Shown: one piece after another, positions 8,653 through 14,595 of the stretch
How the letters are laid out: each line of letters starts with the position of its first letter
Numbering within the stretch: the first letter of the stretch is position 1
Virus record (IMG/VR): IMGVR_UViG_3300007734_000429
Location: 1 to 20,145 of that record
Length of the DNA stretch: 20,145 nt
Strand: one strand, 5' to 3'
Source of the DNA: a virus
Translations under genes and position numbers: made by a program
The notes under the pieces: generated by a model
The model's database searches: none
The model's input: the letters and a program-made list of their open reading frames with translations, nothing else
Told to the model about the DNA's origin: nothing

Positions 8653-8894
8653 GGATTGCTACGAGGCAAAGCATACCATCCTTCTGGGATTTGTATACGG
8701 TTCTTAGATCGAATTATTTGACCGGATGCGTCTTTGACCCAAACCCTGGAATAAACGCTGTCAGCAAGCCTTACAGGCTCACCGTGAAGCACATAGACAA
8801 CTCTAGTCGCGCAACCTTGGATCAGAAGCATTGATCCGATCATTAAGATCTTTGCGAAGCTCTGGATCTGGCGTTGCGTTAATAGATGTAACAT
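8649..8894 (-). CDS. Small lipoprotein, candidate outer-membrane spanin (o-spanin)
   Basis: 81 residues from the ATG at 8894. A lipoprotein signal is visible: an N-region with Arg8 and Lys15, a hydrophobic run ILMIGSMLLIQ, then Gly27-Cys28, where lipidation would occur. The lipobox is IQGC, with an unusual Gln at -2. The mature part is about 54 residues: RVVYVLHGEPVRLADSVYSR, then a VWVKDASG strand, then IPEGWYALP. This matches small phage lipoproteins I associate with lysis regions. It begins inside the 51-residue ORF in another frame and overlaps it by 92 bases. That resembles Rz/Rz1 nesting, in which the lipoprotein partner starts within the first gene. Its GC content is higher than that of its surroundings. 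A spanin role is plausible; a plain virion or superinfection-exclusion lipoprotein is the alternative. Confidence 0.7.
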   Translation of the reverse strand: MLHLLTQRQIQSFAKILMIGSMLLIQGCATRVVYVLHGEPVRLADSVYSRVWVKDASGQIIRSKNRIQIPEGWYALPRSNP

Positions 8895-8958
8895 CCGTTT
8901 TTGCTTCTGCTGTTAGCCATTTTAAAACGGCTGTAATCAGTTTACTAAACCAATCCAT
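8803..8958 (-). CDS. 51-aa small protein overlapping the lipoprotein gene
   Basis: 51 residues from an ATG at 8958 that shares one base with the TAA of the holin-like gene (TAATG). The first 16 residues (MDWFSKLITAVLKWLT) form an amphipathic or weakly hydrophobic helix. A polar region follows, with DPELRKDLNDRINASDPRLR, a pattern seen in short phage proteins next to lysis genes. Its last 92 bases overlap the lipoprotein gene in a different frame, and its stop is TAG. It could be a very short inner-membrane or peripheral partner of the lipoprotein, but it lacks the long periplasmic coiled coil of a typical i-spanin. Overlapping translation on both sides supports its being a real gene. Confidence 0.6.
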   Translation of the reverse strand: MDWFSKLITAVLKWLTAEAKTDVTSINATPDPELRKDLNDRINASDPRLRD

Positions 8959-9125
8959 TAACTGTCCTTAGCAATAATAAGTCCAACACCTGCCGTAATA
9001 GCAGCAAGGACAAGAGGAATATCAACATTTGTAGCTGCGTTACCGTCAAAAATTGCAACAAGAGCACCACCAATAGCAACGCAAATTGCACCAACACCAG
9101 CAAGACTAGTTTTCCAATTGTTCAT
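8958..9125 (-). CDS. Holin-like small membrane protein, 55 aa
   Basis: 55 residues, beginning MNNWKTSLAGVGAICVAIGG. Two hydrophobic segments are visible: about 7-26 (LAGVGAICVAIGGALVAIF) and about 36-51 (IPLVLAAITAGVGLIIA), separated by the short loop DGNAATNVD and ending in KDS. The MxNWKTSLxG opening and the GLIIAKD ending match a widespread family of two-helix small phage proteins that are often annotated as holins. The ATG overlaps the TGA of the preceding adaptor gene (ATGA), and the stop overlaps the next start (TAATG). It therefore belongs to a tightly coupled cassette with the 51-residue protein and the lipoprotein. No endolysin is in the window, so the lysis role rests on topology and company. 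Confidence 0.65.
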   Translation of the reverse strand: MNNWKTSLAGVGAICVAIGGALVAIFDGNAATNVDIPLVLAAITAGVGLIIAKDS

Positions 9126-9994
9126 ACTTTTTTTGTTTTAGAAACTTTAAGAATTTCTTTTGCAAGAATTCCCGAAGCCGTTGTTATAAGTTCAGCACCC
9201 ATTTCTCCTTTTCCGTCAACTGTTAACATTCTTCCACCTGCAAAATAAGAACAAAAATCAGAAAAACGATAAGGAACAGTAACAACACTAACGCCAAGAT
9301 CAGTGCTTAAAGGTGGCGACAATGTTCGCTTTAACCACACGGCAGAAATGTCATTGTCAATAACAATGCCAGCACTTGAATAATTGTAATTTACAACAGA
9401 TGTTTCAGTAATAAACAATCTGGGATCATTTTCCGTAATGCTTAAAACATCGCCAATTTCATTTGTTCTTAGTGTTCCGCCTGAATCAGTTGTTAAATTA
9501 ATAGTTCGCTGAAAAACAATTAATTTAGCAAATTTTGTAGTATCCGTTGGGAGGGTTCCTGCTGTTGGAGTTGCAGTCACATAATAATAATTTTTATTAG
9601 CCTCATAAAACACAATGTTTGCAACAGAGTAACTTGTTGCAGCAGAATAAATTAAAGCTGTTGGCCATTTATCTGCAGCAAGAACCCAATTGACTCCAAC
9701 AGTTGGAGTAGTCCCAGCAGCAATAGAGCTAATTTTTTGGTAATATTTTGTGTCTAAGTAATAATATACAATACTTCCAACGGAATAAGTAACTGTAGGG
9801 TCGTAATATGGAGCAAAATATTCTCTGGAATACTCACGCATTTCAGGCCAATCATAAAACTCCCAAGCTTGACGCAATGCTAGTCCAATATATGTCCTAA
9901 ACATCGCAGATTCTTCAATTGTTGGTGGGTAAACACGCCCAGTTAATTCACACGATTGTTGTAATACCGTACTGTAGTTTACTAATCTGCTCAT
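9122..9994 (-). CDS. Head-tail adaptor-like protein, copy 1, with chitin-binding-like repeats
   Basis: 290 residues, a paralogue of the 302-residue protein at 8652-7744. Residues about 8-57 are almost identical (LTGRVYPPTIEESAMFRTYI, LALRQAWEFYDWPEMREYS). The C-terminal scaffold is also shared (VPYRFSDFCSYFAGGRMLTV, DGKGEMGAEL). The middle has diverged but keeps two modules, YSVGSIVYYYLDTKYYQK and YSVANIVFYEANKNYYYV, of the CBM5/12-like Y-x-x-G/A-x-x-V pattern. It differs from copy 2 by a basic C-terminal tail (KEILKVSKTKKV). It starts 5 bases after the upstream stop, behind a purine-rich AAAGAAAGTAA stretch. A second adaptor, a decorated head-tail collar protein or a diversified adhesin are all possible. 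Which copy fills the gp11-like site cannot be read from the sequence. Confidence 0.72.
   Translation of the reverse strand: MSRLVNYSTVLQQSCELTGRVYPPTIEESAMFRTYIGLALRQAWEFYDWPEMREYSREYFAPYYDPTVTYSVGSIVYYYLDTKYYQKISSIAAGTTPTVGVNWVLAADKWPTALIYSAATSYSVANIVFYEANKNYYYVTATPTAGTLPTDTTKFAKLIVFQRTINLTTDSGGTLRTNEIGDVLSITENDPRLFITETSVVNYNYSSAGIVIDNDISAVWLKRTLSPPLSTDLGVSVVTVPYRFSDFCSYFAGGRMLTVDGKGEMGAELITTASGILAKEILKVSKTKKV
9828..9976 (-). repeat. 149-base direct repeat, copy in adaptor gene 1
   Basis: Partner of the repeat at 8489-8637, in the same orientation, with starts 1339 bases apart. Recombination between the two would delete the holin-like, 51-residue and lipoprotein genes and leave one chimeric adaptor gene. 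Confidence 0.9.
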
Positions 9995-9999
9995 ATTTT

Positions 10000-10185
10000 T
10001 TACTTTCTTTTATTTGTCAGCAATCTATATAGGAAAATCATTGAAATAACAGCTCCAATAATACCTGAGATTGCTCCACCAATTGATCCGCCAATTTGAA
10101 GATAATGCAGAAATGCCCCCCCTAATCCAAAACCCGCACCTCCAATACTATTTACAACAAGATTAGACGTTTCATTTGTGATCAT
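10000..10185 (-). CDS. Small glycine-rich membrane protein, 61 aa
   Basis: 61 residues from the ATG at 10185 (MITNETSNLVVNSIGGAGFG). A start 27 bases further upstream would overlap the preceding gene, whereas this one gives the recurrent TAATTATG junction. A polar N-terminus is followed by a Gly-rich region (GGAGFGLGGAFLHYLQIGGS) and a hydrophobic helix (GGAISGIIGAVISMIFLYRL) with a basic end (LTNKRK). The last part resembles the C-terminal helix of GlsB/YeaQ-type small membrane proteins. It could be a second holin or antiholin, since it lies one gene upstream of the lysis-like cassette, or an unrelated membrane peptide. Function is not determined. Confidence 0.6.
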   Translation of the reverse strand: MITNETSNLVVNSIGGAGFGLGGAFLHYLQIGGSIGGAISGIIGAVISMIFLYRLLTNKRK

Positions 10186-10187
10186 AA

Positions 10188-10550
10188 TTAAGCCCAGGGC
10201 AATGGTAAACAAGCAACTACAGGAGGCAATTCTTGCTGCTTAATGTTGTCTAGTAAATACAATTCGCATTCTTCTTTGTTAACCCCAGAAGCCCAGACCC
10301 AACTTAAAACGGTTTCTTCGTTAAGGTCAGCGTAAACAATAAAACTGTCAGGATCCGGCGGTTGAAAAGTAATGCTGTTATAAAGCGTTGATTGAAAATT
10401 GCCTTTAGTGGCGGTAACTCGCCAGCAAAGTCCAATGACAACTTTTTCAAGGGCACCACTTACCATTTGTGATGTTAGCTGTTCAATCTTCCAGGAAATA
10501 ACAGCTTTAGGTTCAACAACTGGAACAATAACTGAAGTTTTTGTTGGCAT
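10188..10550 (-). CDS. Small soluble phage protein ending in PPVV..LPW, 120 aa
   Basis: 120 residues with no signal peptide. The order of features is a beta strand with VVIGLCWRVTATKGNFQSTL, then a PPDPDSFIVYADLNEETVLS segment followed by WVWASGV, then a helix and the C-terminal tail QQELPPVVACLPLPWA. This arrangement (W-x-x-T-A near residue 45, PDPxxFIxYxDLxEExVLxW, and a final PPVVxxxLPW) matches a widespread small protein family in tailed phages whose function is not known to me. It lies two bases after the LamG protein gene, with the TAATTATG junction. In other phages, relatives sit near tail fibre or tail assembly genes, which fits here. No enzyme residues are recognised. Confidence 0.65.
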   Translation of the reverse strand: MPTKTSVIVPVVEPKAVISWKIEQLTSQMVSGALEKVVIGLCWRVTATKGNFQSTLYNSITFQPPDPDSFIVYADLNEETVLSWVWASGVNKEECELYLLDNIKQQELPPVVACLPLPWA

Positions 10551-10552
10551 AA

Positions 10553-12697
10553 TTAACTCGTTGTAATTGTTTTAATTGCACCAGTAGGTGTTCGCAATTT
10601 TAAAGACGTTGTAGTGTCAGTTCCATCCCAATAAACATAAGCAAGACCAGTGGCTCCTGCTGAAGAACTTCCTGCTGCAAATCCAAGAGCATTGTGAACA
10701 GTATCAGTATTAGTCACAGAACCGATAAGCACACTCCTTTGAGCATTGCCTGTTCCTGAAGTTATACTAACAGCAGCAACATTGGCTAAATTAGAAATGT
10801 TAGAATCGTTATTGCAATTAATCCTAACGTAATTATCCGTAAGAATAGTAGGCCCAGATGATGTTTCAATGTTATTTCTTCCGCTAACTGCATCTCCGTG
10901 ATACCTGCCAGATACATTGTTTTGAGCGTTATAAAGCGATGATTGAGGTCTTCCGCTTGGATTGGTTGAAGTGGGTGTTAGCGTTGAAGCAACCCCGATA
11001 GAATTTGGATTACCTTCAACGTAAGCAGACGACTGGGAACTAATTACTGTTCCTGTAGTATCATATTGACCGTTGTAGGTAGAAATTAGAGAAGTTGCAT
11101 TATCTTGAAACCTTTCATCGGAAAGATTAGGATTAAGAATTGCTCCAACCCTTGAAATCCTTAAATCAGTAAATGTAAATGATTGCGTATTAGCTGTTGT
11201 TGCAGAAAACGAAGTATTGCTTGTTGACGAAGTAACGTAAAGATTTTGAGTTTTAGCCTCAAATTCGTTAAAGAAATATCCAGTTGCACCATGAGCAATT
11301 GCAGTGCCTGTTATGGAATCTGTGTTTGGAAAAATTGGAGCAAATGGATTAGGACTTCCTGTATTTTGCCCGCTAGAAAAAATAAAATAAGATGCTTCTC
11401 CTGTATTGTTTGCAAACTTTGCACCAACACGATATCTTTTTCCAACTATAAGAGCACCTGCAGTATCGTTAAATGTTCGATATACTGACAATGAACCTGT
11501 TGCTGTGCTTTTTTGGGCTATATTACTCGACGAAATTACATCGAAAAATACATTTCCAGTAACGGTTGCGTTAGTTGGTGATGACCCGATAGTGGGTGTA
11601 ACACTAAACGATGTTGGCGTTGAATCTCTTACAAAATAAGTCCCAGCGGCAATCCCTCCTGAAGTAATTGTAACGCTGTCGCCATTAAGTAATGGATTTG
11701 GAGCTGTTACTGTAATAACTGGACTAAGATTTACTACCGTTCCTGTAGCGGCAGCAGTAATGGTTACGTTGTTAGTATTTGAAGCAGTAGAACTTGATGG
11801 AATTCCGTTCCACACTGTTGGATTGCCGTTAATATCAAAATTGATTCGATTGCCGCTACCATCAGCAATAGCCCTAGCCCATTGATCTGAATCATCAATT
11901 CCAAAAGCGTTAACTTGTTCAATGTCAGCCAAACTTAACGCACGACTGTAAACTGCAAAATTATAAAAAGTTCCCGACCACGGAACAGAAATAGTCCCAC
12001 CAGCAGAACCTACGCTTGTGTAAAGATTTCTAAGATAATGTGTAAGTGGAACGCTGTAATCTGGGGGAACAGGAGCATTACTAACACTTTGAGTAAGGAC
12101 TTCGCCATTTACATAAAACACCATGCTTGTTGATGTTTTAACAAGCGCAAAATTAATAATTTTGCCAGCATATTTACTTGAAAAATTAGCAGGTACAACT
12201 TGTCGATAAGTGTCTGCCCTAGTATTATACGATGGATTACTGTTTGTAGTAATTGTTGTAACTAACAGATTTCCAAGATTACCACTTGCATCAACCCCAA
12301 CACTAACTTCTAATGAATATTCACCTACTGGCGGAGTATTAGATGATGTTGAATCTGGTTTAAAAGCAAACAACCCTTTGCTTCCGTAAGCATTTCCGCT
12401 AAATGCAGGCATTTTAAACTTGGCGTAAACCGTAAAATCGCCATATCCAATTAATGCGTTTGCAGTAGTGTTATATTGGATTTTTTGACCTGGTGTTATA
12501 CCGTCAAAATATACACCTTTAGCAATTCCACTAGCTGCAACTACTGACGGCCCTTCAAGGATGTTCCGTTGAAAATCTTTTGTCGTGATTTTCGTAGTTG
12601 TTGCAGCACTAGCATCGTAAAGCGGAAGCAAATCCGCATTCAAATCAATAGTTGCACTTGTTAAAGCTGTTAACTCCGCAATTGTTGAATTAGCCAT
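10553..12697 (-). CDS. Tail fibre / decoration protein with LamG-type lectin domain, 714 aa
   Basis: 714 residues. The N-terminus (IAELTALTSATIDLNADLLP, LYDASAATTTKITTKDF) matches the attachment region of many phage fibre proteins. Residues about 57-262 look like a concanavalin A-like (LamG) sandwich: GVYFDGITPGQKIQY, GDFTVYAKFKMP, LVKTSTSMVFYVNGEV and the diagnostic end FYNFAVYSRALSLADIEQVN. Residues about 325-380 contain LLNGDSVTITSGGIAAGTYF and FSVTPTIG, an FCCH-like module as in the tail hub. The C-terminal part is Ser/Thr/Asn-rich and beta-predicted, ending in RTPTGAIKTITTS. It probably binds carbohydrate on the cell surface, as a fibre or a head decoration; the position between head and tail genes allows either. 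The start follows TAAACTTATG. Confidence 0.75.
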   Translation of the reverse strand: MANSTIAELTALTSATIDLNADLLPLYDASAATTTKITTKDFQRNILEGPSVVAASGIAKGVYFDGITPGQKIQYNTTANALIGYGDFTVYAKFKMPAFSGNAYGSKGLFAFKPDSTSSNTPPVGEYSLEVSVGVDASGNLGNLLVTTITTNSNPSYNTRADTYRQVVPANFSSKYAGKIINFALVKTSTSMVFYVNGEVLTQSVSNAPVPPDYSVPLTHYLRNLYTSVGSAGGTISVPWSGTFYNFAVYSRALSLADIEQVNAFGIDDSDQWARAIADGSGNRINFDINGNPTVWNGIPSSSTASNTNNVTITAAATGTVVNLSPVITVTAPNPLLNGDSVTITSGGIAAGTYFVRDSTPTSFSVTPTIGSSPTNATVTGNVFFDVISSSNIAQKSTATGSLSVYRTFNDTAGALIVGKRYRVGAKFANNTGEASYFIFSSGQNTGSPNPFAPIFPNTDSITGTAIAHGATGYFFNEFEAKTQNLYVTSSTSNTSFSATTANTQSFTFTDLRISRVGAILNPNLSDERFQDNATSLISTYNGQYDTTGTVISSQSSAYVEGNPNSIGVASTLTPTSTNPSGRPQSSLYNAQNNVSGRYHGDAVSGRNNIETSSGPTILTDNYVRINCNNDSNISNLANVAAVSITSGTGNAQRSVLIGSVTNTDTVHNALGFAAGSSSAGATGLAYVYWDGTDTTTSLKLRTPTGAIKTITTS

Positions 12698-12701
12698 AAG
12701 T

Positions 12702-12845
12702 TTACAAAATCAAAAAATCTACTCCGTTTATCAGCAAAAAACTCGCAGGGTCAGCACTAGCTACAATAATGAACGATGGAAGCCTAATCGATGTTCCATC
12801 AGCTCCAATCTTTACTCCACGCAATCCAATTGTTAACGGCCCCAT
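12702..12845 (-). CDS. Small 47-aa hypothetical protein
   Basis: A 47-residue ORF from the ATG at 12845 to TAA at 12702 that fits tightly between its neighbours: 6 bases after the preceding stop and 4 bases before the next start. It reads MGPLTIGLRGVKIGADGTSI, then RLPSFIIVASADPASFLLIN and GVDFLIL. It is short, beta-predicted and hydrophobic at the end, with no clear membrane helix or signal. I do not recognise a family. The packing, the TAAACTTATG junction downstream and the absence of any other candidate in this stretch support a real gene, perhaps a minor structural protein or a head-tail stop protein. Its start codon lies in one arm of a 7-base inverted repeat. Confidence 0.55.
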   Translation of the reverse strand: MGPLTIGLRGVKIGADGTSIRLPSFIIVASADPASFLLINGVDFLIL

Positions 12846-12857
12846 AACACGTTATGG
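12842..12857 (-). promoter_or_regulatory. Inverted repeat spanning a stop and a start codon
   Basis: CCATAAC and GTTATGG are perfectly inverted, separated by AC. In the minus-strand RNA one arm holds the TAA of the 85-residue gene and the other the ATG of the 47-residue gene. A small hairpin (CCATAA, loop CGTG, TTATGG) would hide the start until ribosomes arrive at the stop, which suggests translational coupling. The stem is only 6 bp and AT-rich, so it could be chance. Confidence 0.35.
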
Positions 12858-13109
12858 TCTGCGGTTGTAAATAATATAAACGCCAGTAGTGGAAACAATC
12901 GTTGTCCACGCTCCTGGCACATAAGTTCCTGCAAGAACCAATGAATCAGCAGCACCTGTCGTAGTAATATTTCCAACACAACTAGCCCACGTAATTGTGC
13001 AATCTGTAATAGTTAAAAATCCTTGATAACAACCGTTAGTAGTTTGTGCTCCAGATTTAAGGATCCCACCATATTCTCCACTTGCACCTCTTGTTGCTCC
13101 AATATTCAT
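12852..13109 (-). CDS. Small beta-rich head or tail protein, 85 aa
   Basis: 85 residues, rich in Gly, Thr and Ser, with alternating hydrophobic residues: GASGEYGGILKSGAQTTNGC, then YQGFLTITDCTITWASC, then SLVLAGTYVPGAWTTIVSTT, ending GVYIIYNRRP. Three Cys residues fall in the first two thirds. The pattern predicts a small beta-sandwich with no signal peptide. Its location two genes after the capsid protein would suit a capsid decoration or head-completion protein, but no family is recognised. It starts three bases after the preceding stop (TAACTTATG), with no Shine-Dalgarno sequence. Confidence 0.6.
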   Translation of the reverse strand: MNIGATRGASGEYGGILKSGAQTTNGCYQGFLTITDCTITWASCVGNITTTGAADSLVLAGTYVPGAWTTIVSTTGVYIIYNRRP

Positions 13110-13112
13110 AAG

Positions 13113-13481
13113 TTAAAGCTCTCCGTAATTCTTGCTGTATTTTTTAGCACTAGTAAATCCAAATTGCAACTTAGTTCCGCCGCATTTAACGCGAACTTCT
13201 GGGTTGTCACGTTCAACCTCTTTTAAAAATCCACTATCACGCCAGCAGTTATACCCATATTTCTGCCCCCAAGTGTGATACATACCATTATCAATACGCA
13301 TCCTAAGACGACCTAATCCTTCAACGCTTTTATGATCTGCTCTATTAACTTTTTCCATCCTAGCGTGGTTAATAGCAGATGTCGCCATTTCTTTTGCGTG
13401 ACCATCTTTAAGCTCTTTAATTACTGCCTCACGCAATTCTTGAGGCATATCATCACCAATCTCTGTTATAATGTTACTCAT
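13113..13481 (-). CDS. Conserved-looking phage protein downstream of capsid gene, 122 aa
   Basis: 122 residues, charged and mainly helical in the first half (MPQELREAVIKELKDGHAKE, then HARMEKVNRADHKSVEGLGR). A mixed segment follows, with MYHTWGQKYGYNCWRDSGFL and KEVERDNPEVRVKCGGTKLQ, and a basic C-terminus. No membrane segment or known catalytic motif is seen. The Trp/Tyr/Cys-rich centre looks conserved, and I associate similar sequences with head gene clusters of uncharacterised phages, but without a known function. Its ATG lies only six bases after a strong 13-bp hairpin that follows the capsid gene, so its expression may be lowered relative to the capsid protein. Confidence 0.65.
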   Translation of the reverse strand: MSNIITEIGDDMPQELREAVIKELKDGHAKEMATSAINHARMEKVNRADHKSVEGLGRLRMRIDNGMYHTWGQKYGYNCWRDSGFLKEVERDNPEVRVKCGGTKLQFGFTSAKKYSKNYGEL

Positions 13482-13487
13482 AGAAAG

Positions 13488-13518
13488 TGGTGGGAGCAGC
13501 CAATCGCTACTCCCACCA
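13488..13518 (-). terminator. Strong 13-bp hairpin after the major capsid gene
   Basis: In the minus-strand RNA, TGGTGGGAGTAGC pairs with GCTGCTCCCACCA around the loop GATTG: 13 continuous pairs, one of them a U-G wobble, with a GC-rich base. It is followed by CUUUCU and then the AUG of the next gene. The U-run is short, so it may be a partial terminator that lets some transcripts through, or an RNA-processing or mRNA-stabilising hairpin for the abundant capsid message. Confidence 0.7.
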
Positions 13519-13529
13519 TTGATTAAGAA

Positions 13530-14591
13530 TTACGCTGTTGCGTTAAACATACCAAACCCTGCTGGATTTTTTACAACTAATCCAGCAATAGCTTGAATTA
13601 ATTTAATAGGACCACCGCCAGCATCAGGAAGGTCTTTGACTTCTGGCAATTTAGCATAACGGATTTCTAGCATATCAGATGGAATAACATAACCTTTATG
13701 TGGAACAGCCACAAAAGCAGCACCATTTGCATTGTTTGTTACAAATCCACCAATAAACACATCGGGTTGAATCAATAGTCGTCCAAAATCCCCTTCAAAA
13801 ACGTCAACAGAAGATTTGTAAGTAGCATCACCTAGTTCCTTGTTAAACGTGCGAATAGCAGTAGCAGTATTACCAAGTGTTGCACTAATAGTAGGCCCAA
13901 TTTGCTTTGCATCAGCTAAATTTGTCATTGCACGACGAAGTGTAGTGCCGCAAATCATGTCGTAATCTCGAATAGTTCCAGTGTTAGAATAAATAGCACC
14001 CAAAAGATTTTGAACTGTAGTTTCTGTAAGGCTTGCGGTTGCAGTGGTGTCTAAAGATGCTCCAAAATTTAGAGGAGCTTTTCCAACAGTAGTTGCAGCA
14101 GGTGTGGTTTGAAGCGTATAACCCAATGATGCTGTAACGCTAGTTGTTGCACTTAGGTCTGGAGTAGTAGCAACAGATGCTGGCGAAGCATTTGTTAGGG
14201 ATAGGAATGTGCATTCCATATCTCGCTTAAGTTCCACAAGACGTTTTGCAATACCTTTAGCCGTTTCACTAGAAACTCCGGCAACATTGGAGGTTTCAGC
14301 AATAAACCCAGTGCGATGATTGCGGCGAAATACTTGAGCGTAATTGCTCATACGCGCTCGACTTGCTGAAGCGTTTGTGTGATCAGCACTAGCAACATCA
14401 ACACCATCACCAATATTTGACATTACACTAGCAGAATAGTTGTCTACCTGCCAACTAAACGTCATGTTTCCAATGTCTTTCCCCTTGGGAGCCATTGAAA
14501 CAAACGGCGTAGACTTTGCGTCTACAACTGCTACATAATCTGCTAACTCTTCACGAACACCAATCTGTGTAAAAGAACCTAATAGTGGCAT
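13530..14591 (-). CDS. Major capsid protein, SU10-like (HK97 fold)
   Basis: 353 residues. The N-terminus (EELADYVAVVDAKSTPFVSM, then APKGKDIGNMTFSWQVDNYS) and the segment MSNYAQVFRRNHRTGFIAET, followed by SETAKGIAKRLVELKRDME (about 81-126), match the SU10-type major capsid family (DUF5309-like). In that family the NY.Q.F....SG and K.L.ELKRD.E motifs mark the HK97-fold core. A Thr/Ala/Ser-rich insert lies about 130-190. The C-terminal half has RDYDMICGTTLRRAM, DVFEGDFGRLLIQPDVFIG and MLEIRYAKLPEVKDLPDAGG. It directly follows the scaffold-like gene, as expected for a capsid gene. AAAGGGA lies about ten bases upstream of the ATG, one of the better ribosome sites in the window, consistent with high expression. 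No prohead protease is visible nearby. Confidence 0.88.
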   Translation of the reverse strand: MPLLGSFTQIGVREELADYVAVVDAKSTPFVSMAPKGKDIGNMTFSWQVDNYSASVMSNIGDGVDVASADHTNASASRARMSNYAQVFRRNHRTGFIAETSNVAGVSSETAKGIAKRLVELKRDMECTFLSLTNASPASVATTPDLSATTSVTASLGYTLQTTPAATTVGKAPLNFGASLDTTATASLTETTVQNLLGAIYSNTGTIRDYDMICGTTLRRAMTNLADAKQIGPTISATLGNTATAIRTFNKELGDATYKSSVDVFEGDFGRLLIQPDVFIGGFVTNNANGAAFVAVPHKGYVIPSDMLEIRYAKLPEVKDLPDAGGGPIKLIQAIAGLVVKNPAGFGMFNATA

Positions 14592-14595
14592 AAAA

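Noticed and set aside
7744-9994. Diversity-generating retroelement as cause of the paralogous repeats
   Set aside because: There is no reverse transcriptase in the window, the differences are not concentrated at adenines of a template, and the near-identical parts are conserved ends rather than variable regions.
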